The notes below the pieces were generated by a model. The model had not been told where the DNA came from. It did not search any database and was given only the letters and a program-made list of their open reading frames with translations. Below, piece by piece: positions 35,791-43,655 of a stretch of 64,000 bases of DNA (the stretch's first letter is position 1; every line of letters begins with the position of its first letter). Location: assembly GCA_965250225.1 (NCBI GenBank), contig CBDFNQ010000025.1, positions 1 to 64,000 on the forward strand, read 5' to 3'. Source of the stretch: CBDEUK01 sp965250225. GTDB lineage: Bacteria > Pseudomonadota > Gammaproteobacteria > Eutrophobiales > Eutrophobiaceae. A program made the position numbers and the translations under genes.

Positions 35791-36087
35791 TTATCGACGT
35801 AAAATGTCGAGCACTTCTTCCAGTTCGTTTCTGAGTTGACGAATGATCTGCTGGCTTTGATTGGAATCTTCTTTCGCCTCATCACCAGACAGGCGCTGAC
35901 GCGCTCCACCAATGGTAAAACCTTGTTCATAGAGCAAACTACGTATTTGACGAATAAGGATGACGTCATGACGCTGGTAATAACGATGATCATCATCATC
36001 GGAAAAGAATGTCACACTGCGATTATTGCCACGTTGGATGACGTGACTGGGAACTCCTGGCAAATAAATACGGGGCTGTCTTGGCAT
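35791..36087 (-). CDS. Chimeric gene: RAYT transposase start joined in frame to a MerR-family C-terminus
   Basis: A 98-residue open frame with a strong AAGGAAG ribosome site. Residues 1-32 (MPRQPRIYLPGVPSHVIQRG and NNRSVTFFSDDD) are the start of a RAYT/REP-associated transposase. From about residue 34 the sequence is HRYYQRHDVILIRQIRSLLY, then EQGFTIGGARQRLSG and a coiled C-terminus (QQIIRQLRNELEEVLDILRR), which is the latter part of a MerR-type regulator usually found next to this tRNA-Pro. The MerR DNA-binding N-terminus and the RAYT catalytic core are both missing. The chimera is probably non-functional as either, but it could be expressed. Confidence 0.8.
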   Translation of the reverse strand: MPRQPRIYLPGVPSHVIQRGNNRSVTFFSDDDDHRYYQRHDVILIRQIRSLLYEQGFTIGGARQRLSGDEAKEDSNQSQQIIRQLRNELEEVLDILRR

Positions 36088-36278
36088 CTTCCTTCCCTGG
36101 GATCTTGATGGTAATTTATTTCAGTATCGTGACGATATCATAAAACGAGAAACATTCTCATCTGTCACCGACCCCTTTTAAACGAGCGCGACCACGCTAA
36201 CAGGCATCTGGTTAAAATTAAATCACTCCGGCACCTTTTGCTGGCATTTTGCTGATTTATTAACGCAGTCAGGCGAAC

Positions 36279-36560
36279 GTGCACATGGACAAAGGAGGCG
36301 TACAAAAATCCTTCCAGAGCATTGTGAAACAGTGCGGGATCCATAAACAGGTATCAATCCATACGCTTCGTCACTGCTATGGCACTCACTTAGTCGAAGT
36401 CGGTTTGAACCTACGTGCCATTCAAACGGAGATGGGCCATGAATGTCCGAAAACAACCGCGCTCTATACCCAGCTTACGGACGTGACGAAACAGAATACC
36501 CGAGAACTCATTAACAGCATGGTAGGGCGTTTGATCTTGTCATTAAAGAAGGCGGGTTGA
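36279..36560 (+). CDS. Tyrosine recombinase C-terminal part (IS91-associated), truncated
   Basis: About 93 residues covering the catalytic end of a phage-type integrase: SIHTLRHCYGTHLVEVGLNL, then QTEMGHECPKTTALYTQLT. These give the HxLRH, the H of MGH and the nucleophile Tyr. The first Arg box and the whole N-terminal domain are missing; upstream frames contain stops. It ends 3 bases before the IS91-type transposase start. Some IS91-family elements carry an accessory tyrosine recombinase in this position, so the two genes probably came together. As it stands it should be inactive. Confidence 0.8.
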   Translation: MHMDKGGVQKSFQSIVKQCGIHKQVSIHTLRHCYGTHLVEVGLNLRAIQTEMGHECPKTTALYTQLTDVTKQNTRELINSMVGRLILSLKKAG

Positions 36561-36563
36561 GTC

Positions 36564-37613
36564 ATGGAATTAGCCTCTGTTATTGAACATTATCAGGACG
36601 CGCTGTACGCAGCTTATGGCACTCAAATAACACCAGAGCAGGAACACGCATTGGCCGCTATCGTGCATTGCCGTACCGAGCGTTATGGTGAGATGGTGCT
36701 TCACTGCGACAGCTGTTCACAACAACAACGGCGGTTTCATTCCTGCGGACATCGCAGTTGTCCGAGTTGTCAAAACCATGAGACCACGTTATGGCTACAA
36801 CGACAACGGCAAAAGTTGTTACCGGTTGAGTACTTCATGGTGACGTTTACCTTGCCTTATGAATTGCGTTCATTGGCTTGGCAACATCAGAAAATCGTCT
36901 ACAACGCCCTCATTGTTTGTGCTTCTAGCACACTGAAAGACTTTGGTCTCAACGATAAAAAGCTGGGCGCATCAATGGGTATGACGGCGGTGTTGCATAC
37001 GCACGCTCGACGCCTTAACACTCATCCGCATGTGCATGTCGTGGTTCCCGGAGGGTGTTTGGATCGACAACGACGGCAATGGAAAAAAATGAAAGGTAAA
37101 TACCTGTTCAATGAATTTGCCTTAGCCAAGGTCTTTCGAGCACGCTTATTGGATACCTTGAGCTTGGCAGGCTTATCGATACCAAACAACGTACCCGAAC
37201 AATGGGTCGTCGATTGTCAGCATGTCGGTAAAGGCGAGCCTGCCTTGAAATACTTATCCCGTTATCTTTATCGCGGCGTCATCAGTGAAAAGAACATCAT
37301 TGCCAATCAAAACGGCAAGGTGACGTTCCAGTATATCGATAACCAGTCGGGCAAAATGCAAACCCGAATCCTCAAGGGCGAGGATTTTCTTTGGTTACTG
37401 TTACAGCATGTTTTACCAAAGGGGTTTCGACGGGTGCGTGACTATGGCTTTTTACACGGTAACGCTAAAAAAATATTGATGTTAATTCAATGGGTATTGC
37501 ATGTTGTGATTGAACGTAAACAAAGCGCATCTCGACCGCCGTTTACCTGTCCTAACTGTAAAGGCGCAATGAACATCATTGCCTTTATCCGACCAAGCTG
37601 GCGCTCGGGGTAA
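36564..37613 (+). CDS. IS91-family Y2 HUH transposase
   Basis: A 349-residue rolling-circle type transposase. The N-terminal zinc-binding region has CDSCSQQQRRFHSCGHRSCPSC. The metal site is THPHVHVVVPGG (His-x-His). The two catalytic Tyr are in KYLSRYLYRG (Tyr-x3-Tyr). The C-terminus carries another Cys pair (CPNCKG). All core motifs are intact, so the enzyme may be functional, although its companion recombinase is truncated. Its base composition appears richer in GC than the flanks, consistent with transfer. Element ends were not fixed, but CTTG and GTTC, the tetranucleotides such elements abut, occur near 37822 beside a hairpin. Confidence 0.88.
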   Translation: MELASVIEHYQDALYAAYGTQITPEQEHALAAIVHCRTERYGEMVLHCDSCSQQQRRFHSCGHRSCPSCQNHETTLWLQRQRQKLLPVEYFMVTFTLPYELRSLAWQHQKIVYNALIVCASSTLKDFGLNDKKLGASMGMTAVLHTHARRLNTHPHVHVVVPGGCLDRQRRQWKKMKGKYLFNEFALAKVFRARLLDTLSLAGLSIPNNVPEQWVVDCQHVGKGEPALKYLSRYLYRGVISEKNIIANQNGKVTFQYIDNQSGKMQTRILKGEDFLWLLLQHVLPKGFRRVRDYGFLHGNAKKILMLIQWVLHVVIERKQSASRPPFTCPNCKGAMNIIAFIRPSWRSG

Positions 37614-37821
37614 CAAACTCGAAGCAATTAAACAACAAACACATTCAACACAGGAGTCTGTTCACGGTTATGACGACATGGAGTTATTATTTAATTCCCT
37701 TTACCGGGACAAGGCATTTGCTCGCCCGGAAAAAAAGTCTTTCGCTTCCGACCGACAATCTACTGATATTCCAAAAAAGATATTTGCTATTATAAGTACC
37801 GAGTAAACTGACCGGGCTTGT

Positions 37822-37876
37822 TCAACAACGGGATAATGTTGCGGCTATCGCGCAACATATCCTTATTCGTTAGCAG
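37822..37876. repeat. Long imperfect hairpin beside the IS91-type element
   Basis: GGATAATGTTGCG and CGCAACATATCC pair with one unpaired base around a short loop. They are bracketed by GTTCAAC on the left and GTTAGC on the right. It could be the end hairpin (oriIS/terIS) of the IS91 element or an attC-like site of an integron. GTTCAAC fits the RYYYAAC box, but the right box GTTAGCA fits GTTRRRY poorly, so the IS91 explanation is preferred. Confidence 0.45.
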
Positions 37877-37886
37877 TATTTCTCGC

Positions 37887-38231
37887 TTAAAGCATATTTC
37901 TATTGCAGTAATTCGCATTTTCAAATTCTATAATATTTGCCCCTATATTAGGAACAGTAGGGAACATTGAAGTTAATTCTTGAACTATTTTTTTAGTTAA
38001 ATCTGCTTTTTGTTCATTGCTTCTGCCTTCCATTATATTTGCAAATACATGGATAAAATCTTCTATTTTGTTGCCCGTTGAATATTTTTTAAACGAATTA
38101 ACTCTTACTTTTATATCATTTTCATTAAACAGTTCAGTTGATTTAGCAGCCATGTGAACTTGCTCAATGATTTGTTCTTCAGAATGCAATATAAAAATAC
38201 TTTCAGAGCAATCTATTAAAAAATGAGGCAT
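37887..38231 (-). CDS. 5-carboxymethyl-2-hydroxymuconate isomerase-like protein (tautomerase superfamily)
   Basis: A 114-residue protein starting MPHFLIDCSESI. After Met removal Pro would be the N-terminal catalytic base, as in tautomerase-superfamily enzymes. The pattern PHFxIxCS and the later RVNSFKKYSTGNKIEDFIHV, FANIMEGRSNEQKADLTKKI fit the CHMI (HpaF-like) family, which isomerises a homoprotocatechuate breakdown product. No other catabolic gene of that pathway is near, so the real role may differ; such lone copies are common. It lies between the IS91 end and REP-like repeats. Confidence 0.78.
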   Translation of the reverse strand: MPHFLIDCSESIFILHSEEQIIEQVHMAAKSTELFNENDIKVRVNSFKKYSTGNKIEDFIHVFANIMEGRSNEQKADLTKKIVQELTSMFPTVPNIGANIIEFENANYCNRNML

Positions 38232-38284
38232 GGTTTCTCCTATTGATAATCTGATACTGCTAACTAGGTGATAAGCAGTCCTTT

Positions 38285-38363
38285 AAAGGACGCGTTAATA
38301 TTCTTATATACTTACGTCGAAGGACGCGAATATTGGGTATTAAAGCGGTAAAGCGCGTCCTTT
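38285..38363. repeat. Short repeats AAGGACGCG, two direct and one inverted
   Basis: AAAGGACGCG at 38285-38294, AAGGACGCG at 38320-38328 and the inverse CGCGTCCTTT at 38354-38363 lie in a 256-base intergenic region. The outer or middle copy can pair with the last one, giving a REP-like palindrome. RAYT transposases, of which two remnants lie in this window, are known to act on such palindromes. Confidence 0.5.
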
Positions 38364-38487
38364 CTTTACTGATTAACATTTTACTGGGACTCCTTATTAT
38401 CCTTGTTGATACAAAAAATAATTCTTACTTTAGTATAATTGCAATGTCTGCTATTAGTCGATGACAGACATTTTTAGAGATGCCTCC

Positions 38488-38748
38488 CTATTTCTGGTAT
38501 TTTTCTTTCCATTCTGAATAGGGCATGCCATAAACCATTTCTCTCGCCGCCTCGTAGTCCATATCTATGCCTTTATCTTCCGCTGCAGCTTTGTACCATT
38601 TGGATAAACAATTCCGGCAAAATCCGGCCAGATTCATTAAATCAATATTCTGCACCTCTGTATTATCACGCAGGTGTTGCAATAAATGCCGAAAGACGGC
38701 GGCTTCTAATTCTGTACGTGTTGTATCATCCACACTCGATTTCCTCAA
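38488..38748 (-). CDS. DUF1244 family protein
   Basis: An 86-residue small cytoplasmic protein. FRHLLQHLRDNTEVQNIDLM, then NLAGFCRNCLSKWYKAAAED and the end EAAREMVYGMPYSEWKEKYQ match the DUF1244 family throughout, at full length. Two conserved Cys (FCRNC) may bind metal. The function is not known. It is monocistronic, facing away from the divergent NADH dehydrogenase gene. Confidence 0.88.
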   Translation of the reverse strand: MRKSSVDDTTRTELEAAVFRHLLQHLRDNTEVQNIDLMNLAGFCRNCLSKWYKAAAEDKGIDMDYEAAREMVYGMPYSEWKEKYQK

Positions 38749-38868
38749 TGTTGGTCATATTTTCAGATATCCATGATATAGATCAAAATTCCTCTACAAA
38801 TTATACTTTGTTTGCAGTGCAACATTAACGTATAATCGCAGGATTACTAACAGTGAGAATAGCAATCA

Positions 38869-40212
38869 ATGGCTTCAGAAGATAATAACGAAAATTTACA
38901 TAAAATAGTCATCGTCGGTGGCGGTGCTGCTGGCCTGGAGCTGGCGACCAAATTGGGCAAGAAGTTCGGCAAAAAGAAAAAAGCCGAGGTCACTCTCATT
39001 GAGTCTACAAGAACTCATCTGTGGAAACCGTTGTTACATGAAGTGGCCGCAGGAAGTCTGAATTCTTACGGTGATGAACTGGGCTATCTAAGTCATGGTC
39101 ACTGGTGTCACTTTTTTTTCCGTCTGGGACACGTTGAAACGATCGATCGTGACAATAAACAGGTGATTACTAGCCCGACAATCGATAATGAAGGTACGGA
39201 ATACATTCCTTCCAGAACATTTTCATACGACACGCTGGTCATTGCCGTTGGTAGTGAAACCAATGATTTTGGTATTTCGGGCGTAAGAGAACATTGTTAT
39301 TTTCTTGATCGTAGAGAACAGGCAGATAAATTCCATCAGGATTTATTGAAAAGCAGCTACATTGCCCATACTCAGGGAACACCGTTACGGGAAGGTCAGC
39401 TTCATATTGCCATCGCTGGTGCTGGTGCGACGGGGGTTGAGTTAGCGGCAGAATTACATGACGCCTTAGGTGAACTGACCCAACAGGGTCTGGATCAAAT
39501 CAATGCGGAAAAAGATATCCGCATTAACATCATTGAAGCAGCAGATCGTATATTGCCCGGCTTACCTGAACGTTTATCCAACCAGGCAGCCAAGGTATTG
39601 GGGAAACTTGGTATTGTGCTACACCTCGGCGAACGTATTAGCGAAGCAACAAAAGACGGTTTTAAAACAGAAAGCGGCCAGTTTATTCCTGCTGAGATCA
39701 AAGTCTGGGCAGCGGGTATCAAGGCACCGGATTTTCTCAAAGAGATCGAAGGGCTTGAAACCAATCGGATCAATCAATTGGTCGTTCTATCAACCTTACA
39801 AACAACCCATGACGAAGATATTTTTTCCATGGGTGATTGTGCAGCCTGCCCTATGGATGATGAGGGTAATAATGTTCCCCCACGAGCACAGGCGGCCCAT
39901 CAACAGGCGTCAATGTTATACAAAACAATTAAAGCTCGTCTGGCTGGTAAAAACAAAATACCTGAATATCGTTATGTTGATTACGGTTCCTTGATAAATC
40001 TAAGTCGTTATACGACCGTTGGTAATTTGATGGGGAATGTTGCCGGAAAATTTTCCAGCAATGTTTTTATTGAAGGGTTGATCGCACGCTTTGTCTATTG
40101 GTCTTTATACAAGATGCATTTGCTTGCGGTGCATGGTTTTATTCGTGTGACATTAACGACTGCTGCTAATTTTCTGACGCAGAAGATTAAGCCCAGGAAT
40201 AAATTCCATTGA
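38869..40212 (+). CDS. ndh: Type II NADH dehydrogenase (NDH-2)
   Basis: A 447-residue single-subunit NADH:quinone oxidoreductase, which passes electrons from NADH to the quinone pool without pumping protons. The FAD site is IVIVGGGAAGLELATKLG; the NADH site is IAIAGAGATGVELAAELHDA. The conserved YDTLVIAVGSETNDFGI and IFSMGDCAA follow, with the C-terminal amphipathic membrane anchor (FVYWSLYKMHLLAVHG). Size and motif order are normal. ATG 38869 is the first codon after a short leader; the gene is divergent from the DUF1244 gene. Confidence 0.93.
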   Translation: MASEDNNENLHKIVIVGGGAAGLELATKLGKKFGKKKKAEVTLIESTRTHLWKPLLHEVAAGSLNSYGDELGYLSHGHWCHFFFRLGHVETIDRDNKQVITSPTIDNEGTEYIPSRTFSYDTLVIAVGSETNDFGISGVREHCYFLDRREQADKFHQDLLKSSYIAHTQGTPLREGQLHIAIAGAGATGVELAAELHDALGELTQQGLDQINAEKDIRINIIEAADRILPGLPERLSNQAAKVLGKLGIVLHLGERISEATKDGFKTESGQFIPAEIKVWAAGIKAPDFLKEIEGLETNRINQLVVLSTLQTTHDEDIFSMGDCAACPMDDEGNNVPPRAQAAHQQASMLYKTIKARLAGKNKIPEYRYVDYGSLINLSRYTTVGNLMGNVAGKFSSNVFIEGLIARFVYWSLYKMHLLAVHGFIRVTLTTAANFLTQKIKPRNKFH

Positions 40213-40249
40213 CGCACGCGGTCTCTAGCGAAAGGGGTTCTGAGGAAGT

Positions 40250-41677
40250 TTAGAGATCGTATTTTTTCATACGATAACGTAAGGCCATTCTGGTAATGCC
40301 TAATTCACGTGCTGCTCTAGACACATTGCCATCATTTTTTTCCAGAGCCTGCTCGATCAAGTTTAATTCTGCTTCACCCAGTGTCATGTCTTCTTGTGCA
40401 TCAATCTGGATATTCGCTTCTTTCGTTTTGTTCACCAAAGCGAGTTGATCGGAATCAATTGTTTCACCACCACTCAATAATACTGCGCGCTCGATCAAAT
40501 GTTTCATTTCACGCACGTTTCCTGGCCAATGATATTCAAGAATAGCCTGTTCAGCTTGTTTGCTGAGATCAGGTATTTGCAATCCATAACGTTTGGCTGT
40601 TTGAGCGACAAAGTGTTTTGCTAATAAAATGGAATCGTTTCCACGTTCACGCAGAGGTGGCAGAGTAATGCTCAAGACATTCATGCGATAGAATAGATCC
40701 GATCGGAATTCACCCGTTTCAGATAATGATTCTATATCCCGATTCGTTGCCGCGAGAAACCAGGCAGGGACAGGACTCTCTTGTGTAGAACCTACCTTAC
40801 GCATACTTCTGCGTTCCAGAACTGCAAGTAACTTACCTTGTAGATCCAAAGGCAACTCGCCAATCTCATCAATAAACAAAACTCCATCTTCAGCTGCTTC
40901 TATCAAACCAGTACGGTCAATATGGGCATTGGTAAACGCCCCTTTCTCATGGCCAAACAATTCCGCTTCAATCAAATCTTTGGGTAAAGAAGCACAATCC
41001 ATATGCACAAAGGGTCGCTGAACACGTGCACTCCTTGCATGTAAGACACGGGCAACAACATCTTTACCGGTACCAGTTTCACCTAGTATTAATACCGTTG
41101 GCGGGATCGTTTCAGTCAATTGAGTTAACTTGGAAATACGATCAATTTGTTTTCGAATGTCATTTAAAGCAACGCAGTTACCCAGAAAATCGATACCTTC
41201 CGACGCGTGTTCAACGGCATGTTGCTCACGTTTTGCTGAATACGTCAGTTTTTGCTCGGTGTAATGATTGTTCAATACCTTATCGATGTTGATCATCAAC
41301 TCATCCAGATCAACCGGTTTTTTAAGATAGTCCGATGCGCCCAGTTTCATCGCTAAAACAGCGTCTTCTATTTCGCCATATGCAGACATCACTAACACAG
41401 CCACATTGGATTGTTCTTCATTTCGTATTTTGCCAAGAAAATCCAGGCCAGAGCCATCCGGTAAACGCATATCAAGCAAAATTAACTCGGGAGATAATGA
41501 TTGAAAAAATACTTCCGCTGTTTGTAAATCCCCTGCAATCTCACTAACAAACCCCGCGCGCTTCAGACGTTTCTGTACTGCCTTGGCTAAAACAGATTCA
41601 TCTTCTACGATTAATATCTTGCGTTCTAACACAGGTATCTCAGCCGCAGGAACATAATTATCAAAAAAATCAGACAT
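40250..41677 (-). CDS. Sigma-54-dependent response regulator (NtrC family) with GAFTNA loop
   Basis: A 475-residue activator. The receiver (about 20-135) has the phospho-Asp in LILLDMRLPDGSG. The AAA+ domain (about 165-405) has Walker A GETGTGKD and Walker B GVLFIDEIGEL. The loop that contacts sigma-54 reads GAFTNA instead of GAFTGA; the key Thr is kept. A Fis-type helix-turn-helix ends the protein (NVSRAARELGITRMALRYRM). It is encoded 5 bases after its likely partner kinase. The nearest sigma-54 promoter lies just upstream of the kinase, in front of pqqA on the other strand. Confidence 0.93.
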   Translation of the reverse strand: MSDFFDNYVPAAEIPVLERKILIVEDESVLAKAVQKRLKRAGFVSEIAGDLQTAEVFFQSLSPELILLDMRLPDGSGLDFLGKIRNEEQSNVAVLVMSAYGEIEDAVLAMKLGASDYLKKPVDLDELMINIDKVLNNHYTEQKLTYSAKREQHAVEHASEGIDFLGNCVALNDIRKQIDRISKLTQLTETIPPTVLILGETGTGKDVVARVLHARSARVQRPFVHMDCASLPKDLIEAELFGHEKGAFTNAHIDRTGLIEAAEDGVLFIDEIGELPLDLQGKLLAVLERRSMRKVGSTQESPVPAWFLAATNRDIESLSETGEFRSDLFYRMNVLSITLPPLRERGNDSILLAKHFVAQTAKRYGLQIPDLSKQAEQAILEYHWPGNVREMKHLIERAVLLSGGETIDSDQLALVNKTKEANIQIDAQEDMTLGEAELNLIEQALEKNDGNVSRAARELGITRMALRYRMKKYDL

Positions 41678-41682
41678 AGTGT

Positions 41683-43134
41683 TTAACTCGTTGATATTCG
41701 GATAAGGGTTTCAGTTCCTTGTCCCTTATTAATATTAAATTCCAGAACCCATCCATGGGTTTGACAAATTTTATAAGCGATGGGTATTCCAAGACCGGTA
41801 CCAAACCGTTTGGTCGAAGGTCCTGGTTCAAGATTACTCGGCTCAGGTTCAAACGGTAAACCACCTCCCTGATCGATGATCTGAATCAGTACTTCATCTG
41901 CTTGTGATGTAAAACCCAGTTTTAAAGTAGATGATTTAGGAGAGGCATCAACAGCATTTGCCAACAAGCCGTATAGAGCTTGTTCCATTAAGTCCGGGTC
42001 TACATCGACTTTTGTTTTGTCATTCCAATTCAATTTTTCAATCCGGATTTTTTTTTCTTCCAGTTTTGCTCGTAACACTGTGAGGGTTGAATTCAGCAAG
42101 TCACTGACTAAATATGGTTTCTTGTTTGGCTTTAATGGGTGTAGGTAGGAGACCAATGAATTTACCCAACGACCAAGCCGATCAATCGTTTCAATGATAT
42201 CCTGACTGCTTTCGCGCAACTCTGCTTTATCTTCTGAATCTTCCAACACCTGTGCCGTTGCCCTGATTGCTGCCAGAGGGTTGCGGATATTATGTGCAAC
42301 AACAGGCACCAGTGCTCCTAATGCAGATTGTTTTTCACTATGCACCAAAGCATCACGACTGGATTCAAGTTCACTGGCCATTTGATTGATGGTTGCCGCC
42401 AGTTCTGAAACTTCCTCTACCCCTTTTTCCGGTATCTGATGGCTTAAATCACCTTCCTTGATAACATGTGCTCCCTGCATGACATCGAGCATTGGTTTCA
42501 TGAATCCACGTTTCAGTGTGTTGCGAGCATAGAGAACTAATATAATGGCCATGATCAACGGAATTGAAATAATAAACGGAGCATATTGCGTCCATTTCTT
42601 TAACGTTGTGTCGAGAATTTCGTGTTCCTCATCAAGCAGGGTTCGAAACGATATATAACTATTTTCAAATTTATCCACCATGCTTTCAGCAAAACGTGGA
42701 TCGAGTATCTTCATTCGCACACGCAAATCCGAGATATAGGGATCGGTGAATATCTTGTTCATGTCTTTTTGAATTTCCCGATATGAAAGTTGCAAACCCT
42801 GTATTGCTTCATCTTCCTTACGTGAAACAGAGGTGCTCCTGAGTGTGTTAAATTGTTTGTCGATCAAACGGGAATATTCGGCATAAACATCCAGCGATTT
42901 TGCATCTTCCAAAACGCGAACGCGTATCGCTGCCTGAATTTGCCGAAACAATGAACTGCGTACCTGCTCAGTTAATGATTTCAGTTCGTTGATACGCACC
43001 GATTCAGCTGAATTCTTTTGCCAGAAATACGCCGACATACCACCGATAACACCTGTGACGGTCACCAATAATAGAAAAGCTATCTCATGGATCAGTAACA
43101 AGCTGCTTAGGGATTTAGGGCGTTTATTCAACAT
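41683..43134 (-). CDS. Membrane sensor histidine kinase (NtrB/NtrY-like), partner of the sigma-54 regulator
   Basis: About 483 residues. Two membrane helices (about 20-40 and 185-205 from the chosen start) enclose a helical periplasmic sensing region. A HAMP domain follows, then HisKA with AHNIRNPLAAIRATAQ and an HATPase (LYGLLANAVDAS, IIDQGGGLPF, GTGLGIPIAYKI). The HNIRNP H-box is typical of kinases paired with NtrC-type activators. ATG 43134 is preferred; a GTG at 43161 would add nine residues. Together with the regulator 5 bases downstream it is a complete two-component system, divergent from pqqA. Confidence 0.92.
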   Translation of the reverse strand: MLNKRPKSLSSLLLIHEIAFLLLVTVTGVIGGMSAYFWQKNSAESVRINELKSLTEQVRSSLFRQIQAAIRVRVLEDAKSLDVYAEYSRLIDKQFNTLRSTSVSRKEDEAIQGLQLSYREIQKDMNKIFTDPYISDLRVRMKILDPRFAESMVDKFENSYISFRTLLDEEHEILDTTLKKWTQYAPFIISIPLIMAIILVLYARNTLKRGFMKPMLDVMQGAHVIKEGDLSHQIPEKGVEEVSELAATINQMASELESSRDALVHSEKQSALGALVPVVAHNIRNPLAAIRATAQVLEDSEDKAELRESSQDIIETIDRLGRWVNSLVSYLHPLKPNKKPYLVSDLLNSTLTVLRAKLEEKKIRIEKLNWNDKTKVDVDPDLMEQALYGLLANAVDASPKSSTLKLGFTSQADEVLIQIIDQGGGLPFEPEPSNLEPGPSTKRFGTGLGIPIAYKICQTHGWVLEFNINKGQGTETLIRISTS

Positions 43135-43319
43135 TTTTAGAAGTATACGGGAAGAAAACACTGGTTCATATAGACCAGATGATGGTTATTGTTAGCCAAA
43201 CATTGATTGGAAATTTTATTGATTCTTATCATCCAGATTTCATTTATTTCACACGAAACAGACTTAACCAATTGATTTATTTAGTTATATACTGCCTATT
43301 TTAAATCATTTTAAATGGC

Positions 43320-43335
43320 TGGCACAGTTTCTGCT
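43320..43335 (+). promoter_or_regulatory. Sigma-54 (-24/-12) promoter upstream of pqqA
   Basis: TGGCACAGTTTCTGCT matches the sigma-54 consensus TGGCAC-N5-TTGCW, with the GG and GC dinucleotides at the required 10-base interval and only one consensus base (C for T) off. It lies 85 bases before the pqqA start. A dyad CTGGT-N8-ACCAG at 43161-43178 is a possible activator site. Adjacent, on the other strand, is an NtrC-family activator system. Confidence 0.75.
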
Positions 43336-43420
43336 CTAACTGGTGTGTACTCTTAACTAGTACGCCCGATTTATATCGGACAGAACAATTTCTTATAACA
43401 CAATTCGAGGAGAACTCATC

Positions 43421-43495
43421 ATGAAATGGGAAACACCATCATACAGTGATATCCGTTTTGGCTTTGAAGTCACCATGTACATCAACAATAAATAA
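43421..43495 (+). CDS. pqqA: Coenzyme PQQ precursor peptide PqqA (orphan)
   Basis: A 24-codon gene with a strong CGAGGAGA ribosome site. The peptide begins MKWETPSYSDIRFGF and contains EVTMY: Glu16 and Tyr20 are in the exact positions that PqqE cross-links to build pyrroloquinoline quinone. Length, the W3, and the FGFEVTMY core are those of known PqqA peptides. pqqB-E are not in the ~20 kb on either side within this window, so this copy stands alone. A sigma-54 promoter precedes it and a strong terminator follows, making it a self-contained unit. Downstream, on the other strand, is a cytochrome b561 gene. Confidence 0.92.
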   Translation: MKWETPSYSDIRFGFEVTMYINNK

Positions 43496-43506
43496 TTGTT
43501 GTGCAT

Positions 43507-43522
43507 AGTTTTAGCTAAAACT
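43507..43522. repeat. Perfect 16-base palindrome after pqqA
   Basis: AGTTTTAGCTAAAACT lies between the pqqA stop and its terminator. Its core TTTTAGCTAAAA is shared with a longer palindrome at 43628-43655. Confidence 0.8.
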
Positions 43523-43546
43523 AAGGGGTCTTTTGACCCCTTTTTT
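43523..43546 (+). terminator. Rho-independent terminator of pqqA
   Basis: AAGGGGTC pairs with GACCCCTT around a short T-rich loop and is followed by a T run. It lies 28 bases past the pqqA stop, so transcription of pqqA ends here and does not continue to other pqq genes. Confidence 0.92.
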
Positions 43547-43627
43547 ATTCTTAAATTTTGTTAGTTTGACTTTGGCATAAGTACCTTTCATCAAATAGTT
43601 TACTCGCGCTCCTCCTGGCACTGGATG

Positions 43628-43655
43628 GTTGTTGATTTTAGCTAAAATCAACAAC
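43628..43655. repeat. Perfect 28-base palindrome at the end of the cytochrome b561 gene
   Basis: Both strands read the same from GTTGTTGATTTT through AGCT to AAAATCAACAAC, with no loop bases. It touches the stop codon of the cytochrome b561 gene. There is no T run on the minus strand, so it is not a typical terminator. It shares the core TTTTAGCTAAAA with the palindrome after pqqA. Confidence 0.85.

Noticed and set aside
36223..36456. Minus-strand open frame opposite the recombinase
   Set aside because: It is antisense to conserved HxLRH and MGH motifs of the tyrosine recombinase and shows no protein features of its own.
37579..37806. A 75-residue open frame overlapping the end of the IS91 transposase
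   Set aside because: It begins inside the transposase in another frame, has no recognisable domain and biased composition; probably read-through of IS sequence.
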